Source of the DNA: Amphibacillus sediminis NBRC 103570
Lineage (GTDB): Bacteria; Bacillota; Bacilli; Bacillales; Amphibacillaceae
Reading direction: 5' to 3'
DNA length: 64,000 nt
Assembly: GCF_001552275.1 (NCBI RefSeq)
Contig: NZ_BCQW01000017.1
Span: 1 to 64,000, forward strand
The position numbers and the translations under genes were made by a program. Of this stretch, positions 55,860-64,000 are shown piece by piece (position 1 is the stretch's first letter; the number at the start of each line of letters is the position of its first letter). The notes beneath the pieces were generated by a model. It was not told the DNA's origin. It was given only the letters and a program-made list of their open reading frames with translations, and did no database searches.

Positions 55860-57449
55860 TTATGATGCAGAATCCTTTAATAGGTTTTCAAACTGCTCTC
55901 GGACTTGTGAAACGGATAAGCCGACAATTACTTGGAATGCGTGTTTATTCCTAACAACTCCATGAGCCCCACCTTCTTTAAATACCGTATCTTCTGCGAC
56001 TAAGCTCGGATCCTTAACACGAACACGTAGGCGAGTGGCACAGTTGTTAACCGAATCGATATTACTCGCACCACCTAAAGCTTCAAAAAAGGCTTGAGCT
56101 TGGGCCAGATATTGACTACTGGCTTGTCGACCTTCAGCAATATCCGCTTTTTTAGCCTTATAATCTGCTTTACGGTAAAGCTTCGGTCCTTCATCATCAC
56201 TACGCCCCGGTGTGATGAAATTAAATTTCAAAATAAGAAAGCGAAAGACGAAGAAATAAATGGCTGTAAAAATCAGTCCAATTCCAATTTGAACAAGATA
56301 AGTACCACCATGACTACCGAATAATGGAATCCAGTTCTTTGAAGCGATCTCAATTAAACCGCCTCCCATATCTCCGACCACACCAAAAGTATACATCGTG
56401 GCTGCCATTGTTGCGGCTAGTATGGCATGAACAAAAAACAATACCGGAGCCACAAATAAGAAAGTAAATTCTAACGGCTCGGTAATACCAGCAAGTACAG
56501 CCGTTAAAGTTGCGGGTATGACTAAAGCAGCCACTTTCTTTCGATTTTCTTTTTTTGCTGTAAAGTAGAAGGCTAGCGCGATACCTGGCGCGGCGAATAA
56601 TTTAGAATTACCATGTAAGGCAAAGCCGCCGGCAGGAAAAAGCTCTTTTAGTGAATGACTGGAACTAGCAAACTCAGACAAATTTTCCATAAATGCCGTA
56701 ACAATACCACCTTCAACGACAGCTGGTCCAAATACAAATGGAGTATATACAAAATGATGCAAGCCTGTCGGAATTAAAATCCGCTCCAAGAACGTATATA
56801 ACCAAACACCTAATGTTCCTGAAGAGACCATAAGATGTTGCATCGATTCGATACCTGATTGAATAACTGGCCATATCCAAGCAACTAGTACTGCAATAGG
56901 TATCATCACAAAAAAGCCAATAATAACAACAAATGATGAGCCTTGAAAAATACCAAGCCATTCGGGTAGCTTCGTTTCAAAGTAGCGATTATGAATCCAA
57001 ACCACTAATGCGGATATTAAAATAGCGCCAATAATACCTGTATCAAGCGTTTTAATTCCAGCAATCAGCTTTAATCCACTCGTACCCCCAGCCTCAGCCA
57101 TAAAATCAACCCCGAATGTAGGGCCAAAATGTGCTAAGAGTGCAGATAAGAAATAATTAAAGGTTAAATAAAGGACAACTGCCTCCATTACAGCACGAGC
57201 ATTAGACATCTTCGCTAATCCAAGCGCGATACCTATCACAAATAAAAGTTCCATCTGATTAAATACGGTCCATGCTCCGTCCTCGACAACACGCCATATC
57301 GCATGCCAAGTTGTCCCTTCGTTTGCTATTGAACCAACGATATCTGGATTATTAAGCATTAACGAAAGTGCCACCATAATACCTGAGAAGGCAAACAATA
57401 AAACGGGGGTAAACATTGCACCACCAAACCGCTGAAGCTTCTCCTGCAT
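55860..57449 (-). CDS. glvC: PTS maltose-specific EIICB component
   Basis: About 529 residues, MalP/GlvC-like. The N-terminal EIIC domain (about ten membrane helices, residues 15-430; GITEPLEFTFLFVAP near 315) carries the sugar; the C-terminal EIIB domain (about 450-529) has the phospho-cysteine in VNNCATRLRV. No EIIA domain is fused or nearby, so it probably borrows EIIA from a glucose system, as in B. subtilis. The ATG at 57449 lies 9 nt after AGAGG; the ATG two codons before is closer to it. A palindrome TGTAA-AGGG-TTACA sits upstream. Confidence 0.93.
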   Translation of the reverse strand: MQEKLQRFGGAMFTPVLLFAFSGIMVALSLMLNNPDIVGSIANEGTTWHAIWRVVEDGAWTVFNQMELLFVIGIALGLAKMSNARAVMEAVVLYLTFNYFLSALLAHFGPTFGVDFMAEAGGTSGLKLIAGIKTLDTGIIGAILISALVVWIHNRYFETKLPEWLGIFQGSSFVVIIGFFVMIPIAVLVAWIWPVIQSGIESMQHLMVSSGTLGVWLYTFLERILIPTGLHHFVYTPFVFGPAVVEGGIVTAFMENLSEFASSSHSLKELFPAGGFALHGNSKLFAAPGIALAFYFTAKKENRKKVAALVIPATLTAVLAGITEPLEFTFLFVAPVLFFVHAILAATMAATMYTFGVVGDMGGGLIEIASKNWIPLFGSHGGTYLVQIGIGLIFTAIYFFVFRFLILKFNFITPGRSDDEGPKLYRKADYKAKKADIAEGRQASSQYLAQAQAFFEALGGASNIDSVNNCATRLRVRVKDPSLVAEDTVFKEGGAHGVVRNKHAFQVIVGLSVSQVREQFENLLKDSAS

Positions 57450-57503
57450 ATTCATTCACCTCTTTTTTGTTATTTTTCTATCAGTTACATTTTAAACAGA
57501 CGA

Positions 57504-57517
57504 TGTAAAGGGTTACA
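57504..57517. promoter_or_regulatory. Cre-like palindrome upstream of glvC
   Basis: TGTAAAGGGTTACA, a perfect TGTAA/TTACA dyad with one deviation from the CcpA consensus TGWAANCGNTNWCA. CcpA control, or GlvR binding, is inferred. Confidence 0.5.
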
Positions 57518-57720
57518 ATAGCGATCAAGTAGTTAGGAACCAAATCCAAAGATAGACACTTTTCTCAAGCAACGGGAATTTTCTCAGCCCTTATAATTGT
57601 GGTACTTTAAGCTTAAAGACAGTTGTTCATTAGCACTCTGTATTTGTTAGAAATAACAGCTAACCTGGCCTCTAAAAGTTAAAGAAAACTACTTTTATTT
57701 ACTTGACATGAATTTTGCTT

Positions 57721-57969
57721 ATAAAGTGAAACTTCGTTCAGTGGGGTTCGACGCATAGGATGTGCTCGTGCAGACGTTGCGACACGACGTCGCGAAACTT
57801 TCAGCTTGTTCTCTCCCCACTGAACGTTAGTTGAACCAATCGGGCCGTTACTGGCTGTTGGATCTCCACTTAGACATGTCATGTTCCCTTATTTCTTGTA
57901 GTGAGAGACTTACAAAAGCCCTTCGATGGGGCGAGTAATCGCAGCCCCAGCCAGTTACACTGCAGTAAA
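57721..57969 (-). repeat. R1 repeat copy S (full length)
   Basis: 249 bp. The left end reads CACTGCAGTAAA and joins directly to the T-tract (TTTTTTT) of the lrgB terminator, so the boundary is TTTAC instead of TTTAT. Confidence 0.93.
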
Positions 57970-58003
57970 AAAAGCTAGTAGCTTTATAGTAAAGCTACTA
58001 GCT
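57970..58003 (-). terminator. Terminator of lrgAB, joined to R1 copy S
   Basis: Perfect arms AGCTAGTAGCTTTA/TAAAGCTACTAGCT with TTTTTTT on the minus strand. The hairpin overlaps the last codons and stop of lrgB. Confidence 0.9.
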
Positions 58004-58670
58004 GTGGTAGTAGGGTAAGGCCTAATATGACGGTAACAATACCAGCAAAGATCATCGCTAATGTTGAAAAAGTTGTCGCTTCGTCACCATACTCAATGGC
58101 CCGGTTTGTTCCCACTGCGTGTGCACTCATCCCTAGCGCTAAACCTTTCGCCATTGGAGTCTTGATACGAAAGATTTTAAAAATAAATGGAGCCATTAGT
58201 GAACCCATTATTCCTGTTAGGATAACAAAGACAATGGTTAAGGCTGGTACACCATCGATACTAGCCGAAACCTCCATAGCTAGAGGGGTCGTAATTGAAC
58301 GCGGTAATAGACTAATTAATAAATGCTGCTCAAGCTTTACCAATAGGGCCAAAGCTAATGTAGAGAAAATCGCCACAAATGATCCAATGATTACTGCAAT
58401 CATGATCATAGCAAAGTTTTTTCTAAAGAAATGGATATGCTTATAAATAGGAATTGCAAAAGCAATGGTGGCTGGGCCGAGCATATGAGTCAGCAAAGCT
58501 GTTCCATCACTATAATGTGTCGGCTCAATGTCAAGTAAGTGAATTACTATAATTATCAAAGCTGGTGTAAACAATAATGGATGAAACAATAAGATAGGTA
58601 TACGTTTTGCCAGCCACTTTGCCAGACGATATAAGCCATAAGTTAAAATGATCATGAAAACAACTTGCAT
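57984..58670 (-). CDS. lrgB: LrgB-family membrane protein
   Basis: 228 residues, six or more membrane helices. LrgB/CidB signatures: LLSLLPRSITTPLAMEVSASIDGVPALT (about residue 120) and KGLALGMSAHAVGTNRAIEYGDEATTFSTLAM (about 180). Paired with LrgA-family protein; such pairs affect murein hydrolase control in Staphylococcus and act as pyruvate facilitators (PftAB/YsbAB) in B. subtilis. The last codons are part of the terminator hairpin. Confidence 0.88.
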   Translation of the reverse strand: MQVVFMIILTYGLYRLAKWLAKRIPILLFHPLLFTPALIIIVIHLLDIEPTHYSDGTALLTHMLGPATIAFAIPIYKHIHFFRKNFAMIMIAVIIGSFVAIFSTLALALLVKLEQHLLISLLPRSITTPLAMEVSASIDGVPALTIVFVILTGIMGSLMAPFIFKIFRIKTPMAKGLALGMSAHAVGTNRAIEYGDEATTFSTLAMIFAGIVTVILGLTLLPQLVALL

Positions 58671-59026
58671 TATGTACGCCCTCCTAATCGCTCGACAACT
58701 AGAGCTGTTACGCCCATAACAACTGCTGTACTCAAGCCGATAATGAGCACAAGACCTAAGCCTTGTAAGCTAGTAATCTCTTGATAGTTTACGATTCCAA
58801 CGGCAGACGGAATAAAAAACAATAGTAATTCAGCCATTAACCAACGTCCACCTTCTTCAATCCATTCTAGTTTAATCAGCTTAAATTGAAGAGCCAAAAG
58901 CAATAGAATCAAGCCGATGATGGTTGTAGGTAATGGGACTGGCCATAACGCCTTAATACCGATAGCTAGGAAAAGAAAAATATGAATAATGGCTACTTGT
59001 AAAATAATTTTAGTAATTTTTTTCAT
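58670..59026 (-). CDS. lrgA: LrgA/CidA holin-like family membrane protein
   Basis: 118 residues with four membrane helices (GIKALWPVPLPTTIIGLILLLLAL, FFIPSAVGIVNY). It shares its stop/start base with lrgB, so both are coupled. No LytSR two-component genes are adjacent, so regulation is unknown. Confidence 0.88.
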   Translation of the reverse strand: MKKITKIILQVAIIHIFLFLAIGIKALWPVPLPTTIIGLILLLLALQFKLIKLEWIEEGGRWLMAELLLFFIPSAVGIVNYQEITSLQGLGLVLIIGLSTAVVMGVTALVVERLGGRT

Positions 59027-59153
59027 TTGTTTCTACCCTTCGCACAAGTTCAATTATATAATTATCGTTAAAATCACTTCGACAAAAATCGTTCATATCT
59101 CCATTAAATCATGATACACTTTATCACATAAAAAATCTATAGGGGGACTGATT

Positions 59154-59618
59154 ATGCAAGCCATCAAACTTTCTACTGTACCTTTTGAAAGCCGTAATAA
59201 TTATCTTGAGCTATTATTAATGGCTGACGAAAATATCGATATGGTTAAAAGCTATATGAATGAGGGAGAATTATATCTGATCCAAACGAATCATCAAGAC
59301 ATTGGCATTGCTTTGTTCACTTTTCCAGAACATCGAACAGTTGAGTTAAAAAATTTTGCTTTTGCCCAAGACTTTCGTGGTAAGGGCTTTGGCAAACAAA
59401 CGATTCAAGAAGCTCGACAATTATTTAAAACTAGAGGCTATCAGAAAATGATTGTTGCAACAGCTAATTCTAGCATTGCTAATATAGCGTTTTATCAAAA
59501 AGTGGGGTTTCGTTTAACCCATGTTGAATTAGATTTTTTTAATCACTACCACCCTCCTATCTACGAATACGGGATTAAAGCCCAAGATAAACTCATTTTC
59601 CAGATGCCTTTAAATTGA
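59154..59618 (+). CDS. GNAT-family N-acetyltransferase
   Basis: 154 residues. Acetyl-CoA binding motif A: NFAFAQDFRGKGFGKQTIQEAR (R/Q-x-x-G-x-G/A form, about residues 85-100) and TANSSIANIAFYQKVGF (about 115). The substrate cannot be predicted. Single gene with AGGGGG ribosome site. Confidence 0.85.
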   Translation: MQAIKLSTVPFESRNNYLELLLMADENIDMVKSYMNEGELYLIQTNHQDIGIALFTFPEHRTVELKNFAFAQDFRGKGFGKQTIQEARQLFKTRGYQKMIVATANSSIANIAFYQKVGFRLTHVELDFFNHYHPPIYEYGIKAQDKLIFQMPLN

Positions 59619-59706
59619 AACTAGAAATATTTCCTGGGAAATATAGCGGATAATGGTGAATAAGCGCGAAGCAAACGCTATGAGCTGACGAACATTCAAT
59701 ATGTAT

Positions 59707-59722
59707 AGTGGTCTATAACATT
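59707..59722. promoter_or_regulatory. Possible GntR operator before its own gene
   Basis: AGTGGTCTATAACATT: the left half equals the AGTGGTCTA half-site typical of DasR/NagR-type (dre) operators; the right half is poor. A further inverted repeat AGACAT-ATACAG-ATGTCT follows at 59724-59741. Autoregulation is inferred. Confidence 0.5.
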
Positions 59723-59794
59723 AGACATATACAGATGTCTTTTTTTTTGATAAAATTATCATTAGAACAGGTGTTTCAAGGAGGTACCGTTGTC

Positions 59795-60523
59795 ATGATC
59801 AATAAAAACTCACCTATCCCGATTTATTATCAGCTTGAGGAAGAGATAAAAAAGAAAATCCAAAATGAAGAGCTTGGTCCCGGAGATGCGCTGCCTTCTG
59901 AACGCGAATTTGCTGAGGAGTACCAAATAAGTCGGATGACTGTACGTCAAGCGATTAATAATATGGTTAATGAAGGTTTGCTTTATCGCCAAAAGGGACG
60001 AGGCACGTACGTAGCAGATCAGAAATTTGAACAAGATCTGTCTGGTTTAACAAGCTTTAGTGAAGATATGAGGAAGCGAGAATTTGTCCCTTCTTCAGAG
60101 CTGATTAGCATTCGCACATTGAATCATACACCACTGATCAGTGAAAAGCTTAAATTAACAGCAGATGATCTCGTCTATGAATTTAAAAGACTTCGCTTAG
60201 CTGATAATGAACCGATTGCCCTTGAAACAATCTACACACCTGTGAAAATAATTGGCGATATTGATGAAGTCGATATAACAAAATCTTTTTATCAGTATTT
60301 AGAGAATAAACTTAATCTAACGATTGATTATGGTTATCAAACGATTGAAGCTGCCCTCGGTAATAAAGAGGAAATTAAGTATTTGAAGATTAACAAAGGT
60401 GAGCCTATCTTATTAATGCAACGAACGTCTTATTTAAAAGATTCAAATGAAACGCCTATTGAGTTTGTTAAAAGTGCTTATCGTGCAGATAAATATAAAT
60501 TCAATATGTATATGAAGCGTTAG
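59795..60523 (+). CDS. GntR-family (HutC/UTRA) regulator of a PTS operon
   Basis: 242 residues from ATG 59795 (AAGGAGG 9 nt upstream). The winged helix (PIPIYYQLEEEIKKKIQ ... LPSEREFAEEYQISRMTVRQAINNMVNEGLLYRQKGRGTYV, about residues 7-75) and UTRA ligand domain (about 95-235) match NagR (YvoA)/DasR regulators, which sense amino-sugar phosphates. It converges on the PTS operon, whose promoter contains a dre-like site. It is thus the likely repressor. Confidence 0.88.
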   Translation: MINKNSPIPIYYQLEEEIKKKIQNEELGPGDALPSEREFAEEYQISRMTVRQAINNMVNEGLLYRQKGRGTYVADQKFEQDLSGLTSFSEDMRKREFVPSSELISIRTLNHTPLISEKLKLTADDLVYEFKRLRLADNEPIALETIYTPVKIIGDIDEVDITKSFYQYLENKLNLTIDYGYQTIEAALGNKEEIKYLKINKGEPILLMQRTSYLKDSNETPIEFVKSAYRADKYKFNMYMKR

Positions 60524-60542
60524 AAACGACAACAAACAAAGC

Positions 60543-60586
60543 ACCGTGCCAGTATAAGCAAAGCTTGTTCTGGCACGGCTTTTCTT
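60543..60586. terminator. Bidirectional terminator between GntR and SIS genes
   Basis: Stem CCGTGCCAG / CTGGCACGG with TTTTCTTTTCT on the plus strand, in the convergent gap. Confidence 0.85.
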
Positions 60587-60612
60587 TTCTAACTTATGAC
60601 TAAGCCTTTAAA

Positions 60613-61350
60613 TTAGAACTGATAGTGAATGGTTTCTTTATATTGTTCAAATAACGCTTGATTCAATTGATCACCGCCATCTAGATTGGCGCTATAAAAA
60701 ATCGGTGGCTTATCGATCCCCTTTTCAACTAATTGTTTGACCACCTCTGACACAATCGTATTGACAATAGTTGCTCCTACAACTGTTGAGCTTGGAGCAA
60801 CTTTTTGCTCAAGTCCAGAGATTTCAACAGTTGCATCACCAATATCACCATGATTATCAATGACAACATCACAATAATGATACATATTATGATCACTCGG
60901 ATGTCTTGATGAGACCGTTTTTGAGTATGCTAAGTTTGTAATTCCTATTGTCTTAACACCCTGTTCTTGAGCGCTGATTGCCATCTCAATTGTAACAGGG
61001 TTACGCCCAGAAACGGAATGTAAAATAAGGACATCCCCCTCCTGAAAAGGCGTTTTATTTGCGAGCATAGTGCCGTAGCCAGCCATTCGCTCCATTTTAC
61101 TTGTGTGGGTAATAGGCTCTGTATCAAGCAACACCTCGCGCCCAAAGATCGGATTAATGCTGATTAATCCACCAGCACGAAAATAGAGCTCTTGCGTAAT
61201 AATACCAGCATGACTGGCACCAAAGGCAAAGATCGAGTGCTTATTAAGAATAGCTGTTGTCATGATGTCTACTGCCGCATAAATGTGTTGATGTTCATGT
61301 TGTTCGACCTTATCCAAGATCTCGCGAATCTTATCAAAATATTGAAACAT
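60613..61350 (-). CDS. SIS-domain sugar-phosphate protein (UPF0309-like)
   Basis: 245 residues. SIS fold: FAFGASHAGIITQELYFRAGG (about residue 42) and LILHSVSGRNPVTIEMAI (about 110). UPF0309-like 'sugar isomerase' proteins have this order and a C-terminal APSSTVVGATIVNTIVSE block. It is last in the PTS operon, two bases after the EIIC gene, so it likely acts on the imported sugar phosphate as isomerase, etherase or aminase. The exact reaction is not known. Confidence 0.8.
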   Translation of the reverse strand: MFQYFDKIREILDKVEQHEHQHIYAAVDIMTTAILNKHSIFAFGASHAGIITQELYFRAGGLISINPIFGREVLLDTEPITHTSKMERMAGYGTMLANKTPFQEGDVLILHSVSGRNPVTIEMAISAQEQGVKTIGITNLAYSKTVSSRHPSDHNMYHYCDVVIDNHGDIGDATVEISGLEQKVAPSSTVVGATIVNTIVSEVVKQLVEKGIDKPPIFYSANLDGGDQLNQALFEQYKETIHYQF

Positions 61351-61351
61351 A

Positions 61352-62614
61352 TTAGCCTAACACTCCCGCAAATAAGTCAGCAATCCACTTCGCAATCGGA
61401 CCAAATAGTGAGAAATCATTACCACCAAAGACTAGTAGCCAATTTTGAATGGTTGACTGATAAATAATAACAGAAATACCCATTAGTGCAACCATCACAA
61501 TCGAAGCAACCGCTGTACCAATAATCGCTCCACGTTGCCCACCTTGTCCTTCACCAATAACAGCTGCTCCACCACATTCAAAGAACGAGGTTACCACAAG
61601 TGGGATCAAAATCATGCCAAAAATATTAAAGACATTAGCAATAACAATCATAATGGTTGATGTAATCATGGCTGCGATAAAGCCAATGATTACTGCATTC
61701 GGTCGATAATTGAAAATAATCGGGACATCAAATGCTGGAATAGCTCCAGGGATAAGTCTTTCTGAAATACCCTGGAAGGCAGGGATAATCTGATTAATTA
61801 ACATCCGTACACCATGTAACATTATGAGTAAACCAGCACCAAAAGTAAGACCTTGATTAATACCTAGGAAGATAAAGTTCTGTCCTTCAGCAATGGTTGG
61901 CTCAATAAAATAGACGACAATGTACATTAAAAGAATAACGATTGTACCTGTTACAGATATTTCTCTAAAGAAGGAAAGATTCTTCGGCACATTAATATCT
62001 TCAGTAGAGTTGGCCTTATTACCGACACGTTTAGCAACAAAACCAGAGATTAAACTTAAAACCCCAGTCGGGTGACCAATTAAGAAGGACTCATCCTCTG
62101 TTACTGCCCAAACATATTTGCGCATGATCCATGGCATAAATGACCAATATAAAGCAGATAAAAGAGCACCAAACAAAATTAATGATAGGCCACTTAAACC
62201 TCCTTCTACTCCAGCAGCAACAAAGATGAATGGGAACCACCAAAGCATGTGCCCAGTTAAGAAAATGGTTTTCACCTTGGTAAAACGTGCAATTAAGAGG
62301 TGAAGAATAAGTCCCGTAAACATCGCAAGACCAACATCACCACCATATGTTGCAGTAAAGGTCGCATCTGTTAAGCCCTCTGTAACGGCTAGATCACCTG
62401 CGATAACCTCTTGAAATGCCTCATTAATTGGAGAAATAGTTGAGACAATTAAACCTACCCCAGTATCCAATATAATCATACCAAATGCTGCTGTTAACGA
62501 ACCCTTAATGATCTCAGCAATGTTTTTTCGTTGTACAATCAAGCCGATCATCGCAATTAAACCCAAAAGAATCGGGGGATTACGCAATATATTATCAGTT
62601 AAAAAGTCCATCAT
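61352..62614 (-). CDS. PTS ascorbate-type EIIC (UlaA/SgaT family)
   Basis: 420 residues with 10-12 membrane helices. UlaA/SgaT-family features: GFGMIILDTGVGLIVSTISP (here AAFGMIILDTGVG, about residue 42), TFTATYGGDVGLAMFTGLI and PIIFNYRPNAVIIGF. The C-terminal GPIAKWIADLFAGVL repeats family endings. The substrate may be ascorbate, but the operon lacks UlaD/E/F/G enzymes, so another sugar acid or amino sugar is possible. Confidence 0.87.
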   Translation of the reverse strand: MMDFLTDNILRNPPILLGLIAMIGLIVQRKNIAEIIKGSLTAAFGMIILDTGVGLIVSTISPINEAFQEVIAGDLAVTEGLTDATFTATYGGDVGLAMFTGLILHLLIARFTKVKTIFLTGHMLWWFPFIFVAAGVEGGLSGLSLILFGALLSALYWSFMPWIMRKYVWAVTEDESFLIGHPTGVLSLISGFVAKRVGNKANSTEDINVPKNLSFFREISVTGTIVILLMYIVVYFIEPTIAEGQNFIFLGINQGLTFGAGLLIMLHGVRMLINQIIPAFQGISERLIPGAIPAFDVPIIFNYRPNAVIIGFIAAMITSTIMIVIANVFNIFGMILIPLVVTSFFECGGAAVIGEGQGGQRGAIIGTAVASIVMVALMGISVIIYQSTIQNWLLVFGGNDFSLFGPIAKWIADLFAGVLG

Positions 62615-62617
62615 CGC

Positions 62618-62905
62618 TTAGTTTCCTCCATTCTCAAAAAATTTATCAATGGCTTGTCCTACTTCTGCTTTATCCATATAGCGCTTAATCGGATATACTG
62701 GACATTTAACATTATTTTCTAATTCTTGACCCAGCTCCTCTGAGGTAAATACAGCATCAGCATCTGTTCCCTTCGCTGAACTCACATCCGTATTTTCTAC
62801 CTCACAGTCAATCCCTCGTTCTTGGCAGACTTTTTCAATTGACATCTTTAAAACCATAGATGATCCAACACCAAAACCACAAACTGCTAGAAATTTCATC
62901 TTCAT
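62618..62905 (-). CDS. PTS EIIB component, ascorbate/lactose-type
   Basis: 95 residues. The phosphorylation site is Cys9 in VCGFGVGSSMVLKM, the CxxGxGxS signature of UlaB-like EIIB. It receives the phosphoryl group from EIIA and gives it to the sugar carried by EIIC. It is 3 bp from the EIIC gene. Confidence 0.87.
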   Translation of the reverse strand: MKMKFLAVCGFGVGSSMVLKMSIEKVCQERGIDCEVENTDVSSAKGTDADAVFTSEELGQELENNVKCPVYPIKRYMDKAEVGQAIDKFFENGGN

Positions 62906-62945
62906 CCTCCTTTCTCTTCTTTATTATGTGAAAGGACTTAATGCC

Positions 62946-63377
62946 CTATTCAGCCGTTAATAATAGAACAATCTCTTCCAAGTCACCATTTATAAAGCTT
63001 TTATAGTTTGCCTCATCACTCAAGATTTCTGAGATTTCCTGTAAGCTTTGCATATGACTATCAGCATCAATCGCTGCCAATACTAAAAAGACTTTAACTG
63101 GATTTCCTTTTAAATCAACAGGTTGATTCACTTTAAGTAACGCCATTCCAAGTTGATTAACCCCTTCACCTGCCTTAGCATGTGGCAAAGCAAAGTAATC
63201 CATTAATACAATATAAGGCCCATTTTGATTGACACTTGCAATCATATGATCGACGTAAGCTTCTTCAATATAATCTGCTTTTAATAAAGGTTCGCTGGCA
63301 AGTTTAATCGCTTCCTCCCATGTCTCGATATGATCAACCTGTTGCATATGGGCTCTAGGTAACAAGTCCTTTAACAT
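62946..63377 (-). CDS. PTS EIIA component, mannitol/fructose type
   Basis: 143 residues. PTS_EIIA type-2 domain with the active His in YFALPHAKAGEGV (about residue 68), preceded by EEAIKLASEPLL and MIASVNQNGPYIVL. It is the first gene of EIIA-EIIB-EIIC-SIS. The start ATG follows GGAGGTGATTAG. Confidence 0.87.
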   Translation of the reverse strand: MLKDLLPRAHMQQVDHIETWEEAIKLASEPLLKADYIEEAYVDHMIASVNQNGPYIVLMDYFALPHAKAGEGVNQLGMALLKVNQPVDLKGNPVKVFLVLAAIDADSHMQSLQEISEILSDEANYKSFINGDLEEIVLLLTAE

Positions 63378-63399
63378 CTGCTAATCACCTCCACTAATA

Positions 63400-63413
63400 T
63401 GTAAACGCTTTTT
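63400..63413 (-). promoter_or_regulatory. Cre-like site upstream of the PTS operon
   Basis: On the minus strand AAAAAGCGTTTACA; the complement TGTAAACGCTTTTT fits the CcpA consensus with two mismatches. It lies between the -10 and the EIIA start. Catabolite control is inferred. Confidence 0.5.
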
Positions 63414-63422
63414 TACTCTTAC

Positions 63423-63458
63423 AGTATACCAGTAACATATATAGTTGTCTATACCAGT
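63423..63458 (-). promoter_or_regulatory. PTS operon promoter with dre-like operator
   Basis: On the minus strand: -35 TAGACA (63446-63451), 17-bp spacer, -10 TATACT (63423-63428). The -35 is embedded in ACTGGTATAGACAACT (63443-63458), which has the imperfect inverted form of NagR/DasR-type operators. Binding there would block RNA polymerase. Confidence 0.65.
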
Positions 63459-63698
63459 TTGACTATTTCTTAATATCGATCTTATCTGAATATATTATAC
63501 CCGTATGGATTGAAATTAAGTACATTTTAGTCAAATAACCTGACAAAGTTTCTTTCGTTCCTTTCAACTTCATGATTAAAAAAGTATACTAGTAAATAGT
63601 TATCAAAAGACACGAGGGGGACAGAAATAATTTCCACTAAGAGTAACAGCGAATAGGCTGATAACTTTAGGAAGGCCGAAAAAGGAGGTTTGATTTTA

Positions 63699-64000
63699 AT
63701 GCATAGACGTCGGTGTGCATGGGTAACAAATGAGCCACTCTATCAACATTATCACGACCACGAATGGGGTATTCCCGTTTATGATGATCATCAATTATTT
63801 GAAATACTCTGTCTTGAAGGTGCTCAAGCAGGCTTGAGTTGGTGGACAATTTTACAAAGACGGGAGTATTACCGAAAGGCTTTTGACCAATTCATGCCGG
63901 AAAAAATCGTCCATTACAACGAGACTAAACTAAATCAACTGCTTCAAGACAAAGGCATTATTAGAAATAAGTTAAAAATTAAGAGTGTCGTGACGAATGC
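63699..64000 (+). CDS. tag: DNA-3-methyladenine glycosylase I, 5' part
   Basis: The first 100 codons of a gene that runs off the right edge. RRCAWVTNEPLYQHYHDHEWGIPVYDDHQLFEILCLEGAQAGLSWWTILQRREYYRKAF matches the TAG family; the zinc ligands Cys (RCAWV) and His (YHDHEWG) are visible. It removes 3-methyladenine from alkylated DNA. ATG 63699 has AAAGGAGG 9 nt upstream. Confidence 0.9.
   Translation, partial: MHRRRCAWVTNEPLYQHYHDHEWGIPVYDDHQLFEILCLEGAQAGLSWWTILQRREYYRKAFDQFMPEKIVHYNETKLNQLLQDKGIIRNKLKIKSVVTN

Noticed and set aside
61352-62614. Firm call as ascorbate transporter UlaA
   Set aside because: Family match is good, but no ascorbate-degradation enzymes are present and the regulator is NagR-like rather than UlaR-like.

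Overview
The window looks like chromosomal DNA of a low-GC Bacillota, most likely a Bacillaceae member of the halophilic/alkaliphilic kind (Amphibacillus or Halolactibacillus relatives are possible; this is inference from gene content). The evidence is AT-rich DNA with strong GGAGG ribosome sites, an S-box (SAM-I) riboswitch, B. subtilis-like metI, glvA/glvC, AbrB, MsmX/Ugp and Opp systems, a NhaC-type antiporter and a DUF1538 ion-transport pair. About three quarters of the genes lie on the minus strand. No rRNA, tRNA or CRISPR was seen.

Layout. 1-5 kb: a dead ISL3 transposase, an hslO-merR operon under a MerR-type 19-bp-spacer promoter, and phosphoglucomutase. 5-13 kb: GH42 beta-galactosidase, a second-type Prs, AbrB, an aldose epimerase, a VOC protein and a P5CR homologue. 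12-19 kb: a methionine region with metN-metI(permease)-UroD-like-metQ and the metI(cystathionine synthase)-metE-like operon behind an S-box. 19-30 kb: small alarmone synthetase, TrhA, DUF1538 pair plus tandem PII protein, LCP protein, small lipoprotein, RimK-like ligase, chemoreceptor and Gfo/Idh/MocA oxidoreductase. 30-37 kb: the oppCBDF operon with divergent oppA. 37-47 kb: pfkA, SDR, ugpCAEB plus ugpQ, and NhaC. 47-53 kb: GGDEF-EAL protein, HxlR, aldo/keto reductase and a degenerate two-P-loop ATPase. 53-58 kb: the maltose PTS set glvC-glvA-rpiR, and lrgAB. 59-64 kb: GNAT, a GntR regulator, an ascorbate-type PTS operon with a SIS protein, and the start of a tag-like DNA glycosylase.

The most striking feature is a dispersed, structured repeat, here called R1 (up to about 250 bp, 19 full or partial copies in 64 kb). 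In the orientation used here it begins at a TTTAT motif, contains several hairpins plus a long-range stem GTTCAGTGGGG/CCCCACTGAAC, and ends in TTTCAC followed by TTTAT. It has no conserved reading frame. Eighteen of 19 copies point the same way whatever the direction of nearby genes. Copies sit in terminator T-tracts, between the SAM riboswitch and metI, in the pgcA stop codon and against the pfkA promoter. The ends and a related family (R2) resemble the right ends/omega-RNA scaffolds of IS200/IS605 (TnpB) elements, so R1 is best read as a non-autonomous IS605-derived, possibly RNA-producing element. No tnpA or tnpB is in the window. A second small element, a MITE with TIR GTTGTTCAAA and an 8-bp target duplication, occurs near the met genes.

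Metabolically the window is a sugar-uptake and amino-acid-scavenging region: maltose-6-phosphate, beta-galactosides, glycerol-3-phosphate, peptides, methionine and an unidentified PTS sugar, feeding glycolysis through pgcA and pfkA.
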